Shown: positions 7,789-8,909 of the stretch, one piece after another
Layout: every line of letters starts with the position of its first letter
Numbering within the stretch: position 1 is the stretch's first letter
Source of the DNA: a bacterium
Lineage (GTDB): Bacteria; Ratteibacteria; UBA8468; B48-G9; DTJG01
Reading direction: 5' to 3'
DNA length: 8,909 nucleotides
Assembly: GCA_026418655.1 (NCBI GenBank)
Contig: JAOAAW010000028.1
Span: forward strand, 1-8,909
Notes under the pieces: generated by a model
What the model was told of the DNA's origin: nothing
What the model saw: only the letters and a program-made list of their open reading frames with translations
Database searches by the model: none
Program-made: the position numbers and the translations under genes

Positions 7789-8909
7789 TGAACAAATTGA
7801 ACACACTTGTTATTGGTGGCGGTATGATTACCAAACAGGTGATTTTACCTGTTTTAATTCAGGAAAAGAAAAAAGGAAAAATTTCATCAATTGCACTTGC
7901 TTCAAGACGAAGAGAAACCATTGAGCAATTGAAAGAAATTTTTCCTCACACAGAAATTAAAGGTTTCCCCGAAAAAAAAGAACAGTCTGATGCATGGAAA
8001 ATTGCTCTGAAACATCTTGAAAAACCAGGACTTGTGATTATTGCCACGCCTGATGACCTGCATGCAGAAATGTGTCTTGCAGCCATTGAATACGGATTTG
8101 ATGTTATTGTACAAAAACCACTATGTCTGAAAACATCAGAGGCAAAGCAGATTCTAACAATTTCCAGAGAAAGAGGCTGCTATGTATTCACTGACCTGCA
8201 CAAGAGACATGATCTTGCGCTGAGAGCATTGCAGTATAAGTACAAAAGAGGAGAGATGGGTGATGTTCTTTGCTGTCACGCATGGCACGAACAGAGAAGG
8301 GAAATCCCTTTAAAATATTTCAAAAACTGGTGCGAAAGAAGCAGTCCCATTGAATATTTAGGTACTCACTATATTGACATGTTTTACTTTGTAACAGGAT
8401 TGAAACCTGTCAAGGTTATTGCAAAAGGACAGAAAAAACTGCTGTTATCTCTTGGCTACAACACCTATGATGCATGCCAGGCATTTATCACATGGGAAAA
8501 TGGTGCGGTGCAATATATTCAGACATCATGGATACTTCCGGAAAGTAATCCCTGCCTTTCTAACCAGGGCTTTCAGATGACCTGTACTCAGGGTGAATTC
8601 AGAGCAGACAATGCAAACAGAAATTCTAATTTTTCAACCACAAAAAATGGTTATGAACTTTATAATCCTTATTTTTTCAAGCCATATGTTAACTGGGATA
8701 ATCCGGAAATTGACATGTACCTTGGTTATGGCGCTGACAGTATAATTCAGGCAATCGATGATTGCATTAAAATCCTTGATGAAACATCAGGTCTCAGTGA
8801 AAAACAGGCAATTGAAAAAAGAAAAAAAATTATTTCTGAATTTGAGAAAACAAGACCTTTGCCTGCACAGGCAATGATAAGTGTCAGTGTAATTGAAGCA
8901 GCAAAAATG
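7788..8909 (+). CDS. Gfo/Idh/MocA-family oxidoreductase, 3' end outside window
   Basis: 374 codons are open to the right edge without a stop. The N-terminus is a Rossmann nucleotide-binding strand and turn (TLVIGGGMITKQVILPVL, with Gly10-12), followed by VIIATPDDLHAEM, the position of the usual ATPxxxH segment. The family EKP motif appears as VQKPL with the catalytic-type Lys110. The C-terminal domain has EYLGTHYIDM, with His194 in the usual active-site position. Characterised members oxidise, reduce or epimerise sugars, inositols or sugar acids with NAD(P). The reading ends near VIEAAKM, which resembles the region close to the C-terminus of relatives, so probably only a few tens of residues are missing. 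The ATG overlaps the arabinofuranosidase stop (TGATG), with a weak AGAGAG just upstream. Inferred role: oxidation of a sugar released by the upstream hydrolases. Confidence 0.9.
   Translation, partial: MNKLNTLVIGGGMITKQVILPVLIQEKKKGKISSIALASRRRETIEQLKEIFPHTEIKGFPEKKEQSDAWKIALKHLEKPGLVIIATPDDLHAEMCLAAIEYGFDVIVQKPLCLKTSEAKQILTISRERGCYVFTDLHKRHDLALRALQYKYKRGEMGDVLCCHAWHEQRREIPLKYFKNWCERSSPIEYLGTHYIDMFYFVTGLKPVKVIAKGQKKLLLSLGYNTYDACQAFITWENGAVQYIQTSWILPESNPCLSNQGFQMTCTQGEFRADNANRNSNFSTTKNGYELYNPYFFKPYVNWDNPEIDMYLGYGADSIIQAIDDCIKILDETSGLSEKQAIEKRKKIISEFEKTRPLPAQAMISVSVIEAAKM

Overview
The window is a tightly packed, single-strand stretch of an AT-rich bacterial genome (about 38% G+C in one line counted by hand inside the large gene). 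It holds seven protein-coding genes, all on the + strand, with almost no intergenic DNA. The first gene is cut by the left edge and the last by the right edge. I see no tRNA, rRNA, CRISPR array, insertion sequence or convincing terminator. The gene content (heparinase II/III-like lyase with a CBM9-like N-terminus, GH51 arabinofuranosidase, sugar isomerase/epimerase-type TIM barrel, Gfo/Idh/MocA oxidoreductase, amidohydrolase pair) resembles glycan-degrading loci of the PVC superphylum (Lentisphaerae, Kiritimatiellae, Omnitrophota) and related uncultured lineages. That placement is inference from gene content only.

Layout: 1-327 is the C-terminal end of RtcB, an RNA ligase. Eight bases later come two adjacent amidohydrolase-fold genes: 336-1112 keeps the metal ligands, while 1113-1877 has the same fold pattern but has lost them. 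Next is a very large gene (1880-5386) for a heparinase II/III-type polysaccharide lyase-like protein. It has an incomplete CBM9-like N-terminus, a four-cysteine zinc-ribbon-like insert and a calcium-loop-like motif in the middle of the protein. It is followed by a xylose-isomerase-like TIM barrel protein (5389-6222), a GH51 alpha-L-arabinofuranosidase (6259-7788) and a Gfo/Idh/MocA oxidoreductase (7788 to beyond the right edge).

How they may work together (inference): the lyase and the arabinofuranosidase would cut an arabinose- and uronate-containing plant or algal oligosaccharide. The oxidoreductase, the TIM-barrel isomerase/epimerase and a lactonase-like amidohydrolase would then process the released sugars. 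No transporter, regulator or signal peptide is visible, so the steps seem to be cytoplasmic and uptake must be encoded elsewhere. The gene spacing (8 bases, 0, 2, 2, 36 and a 1-base overlap) argues for one transcript with translational coupling. The promoter must lie upstream of the window or inside rtcB.

The parts most worth a second look are the metal-ligand-less amidohydrolase paired with an intact one, and the unusual architecture of the large lyase.
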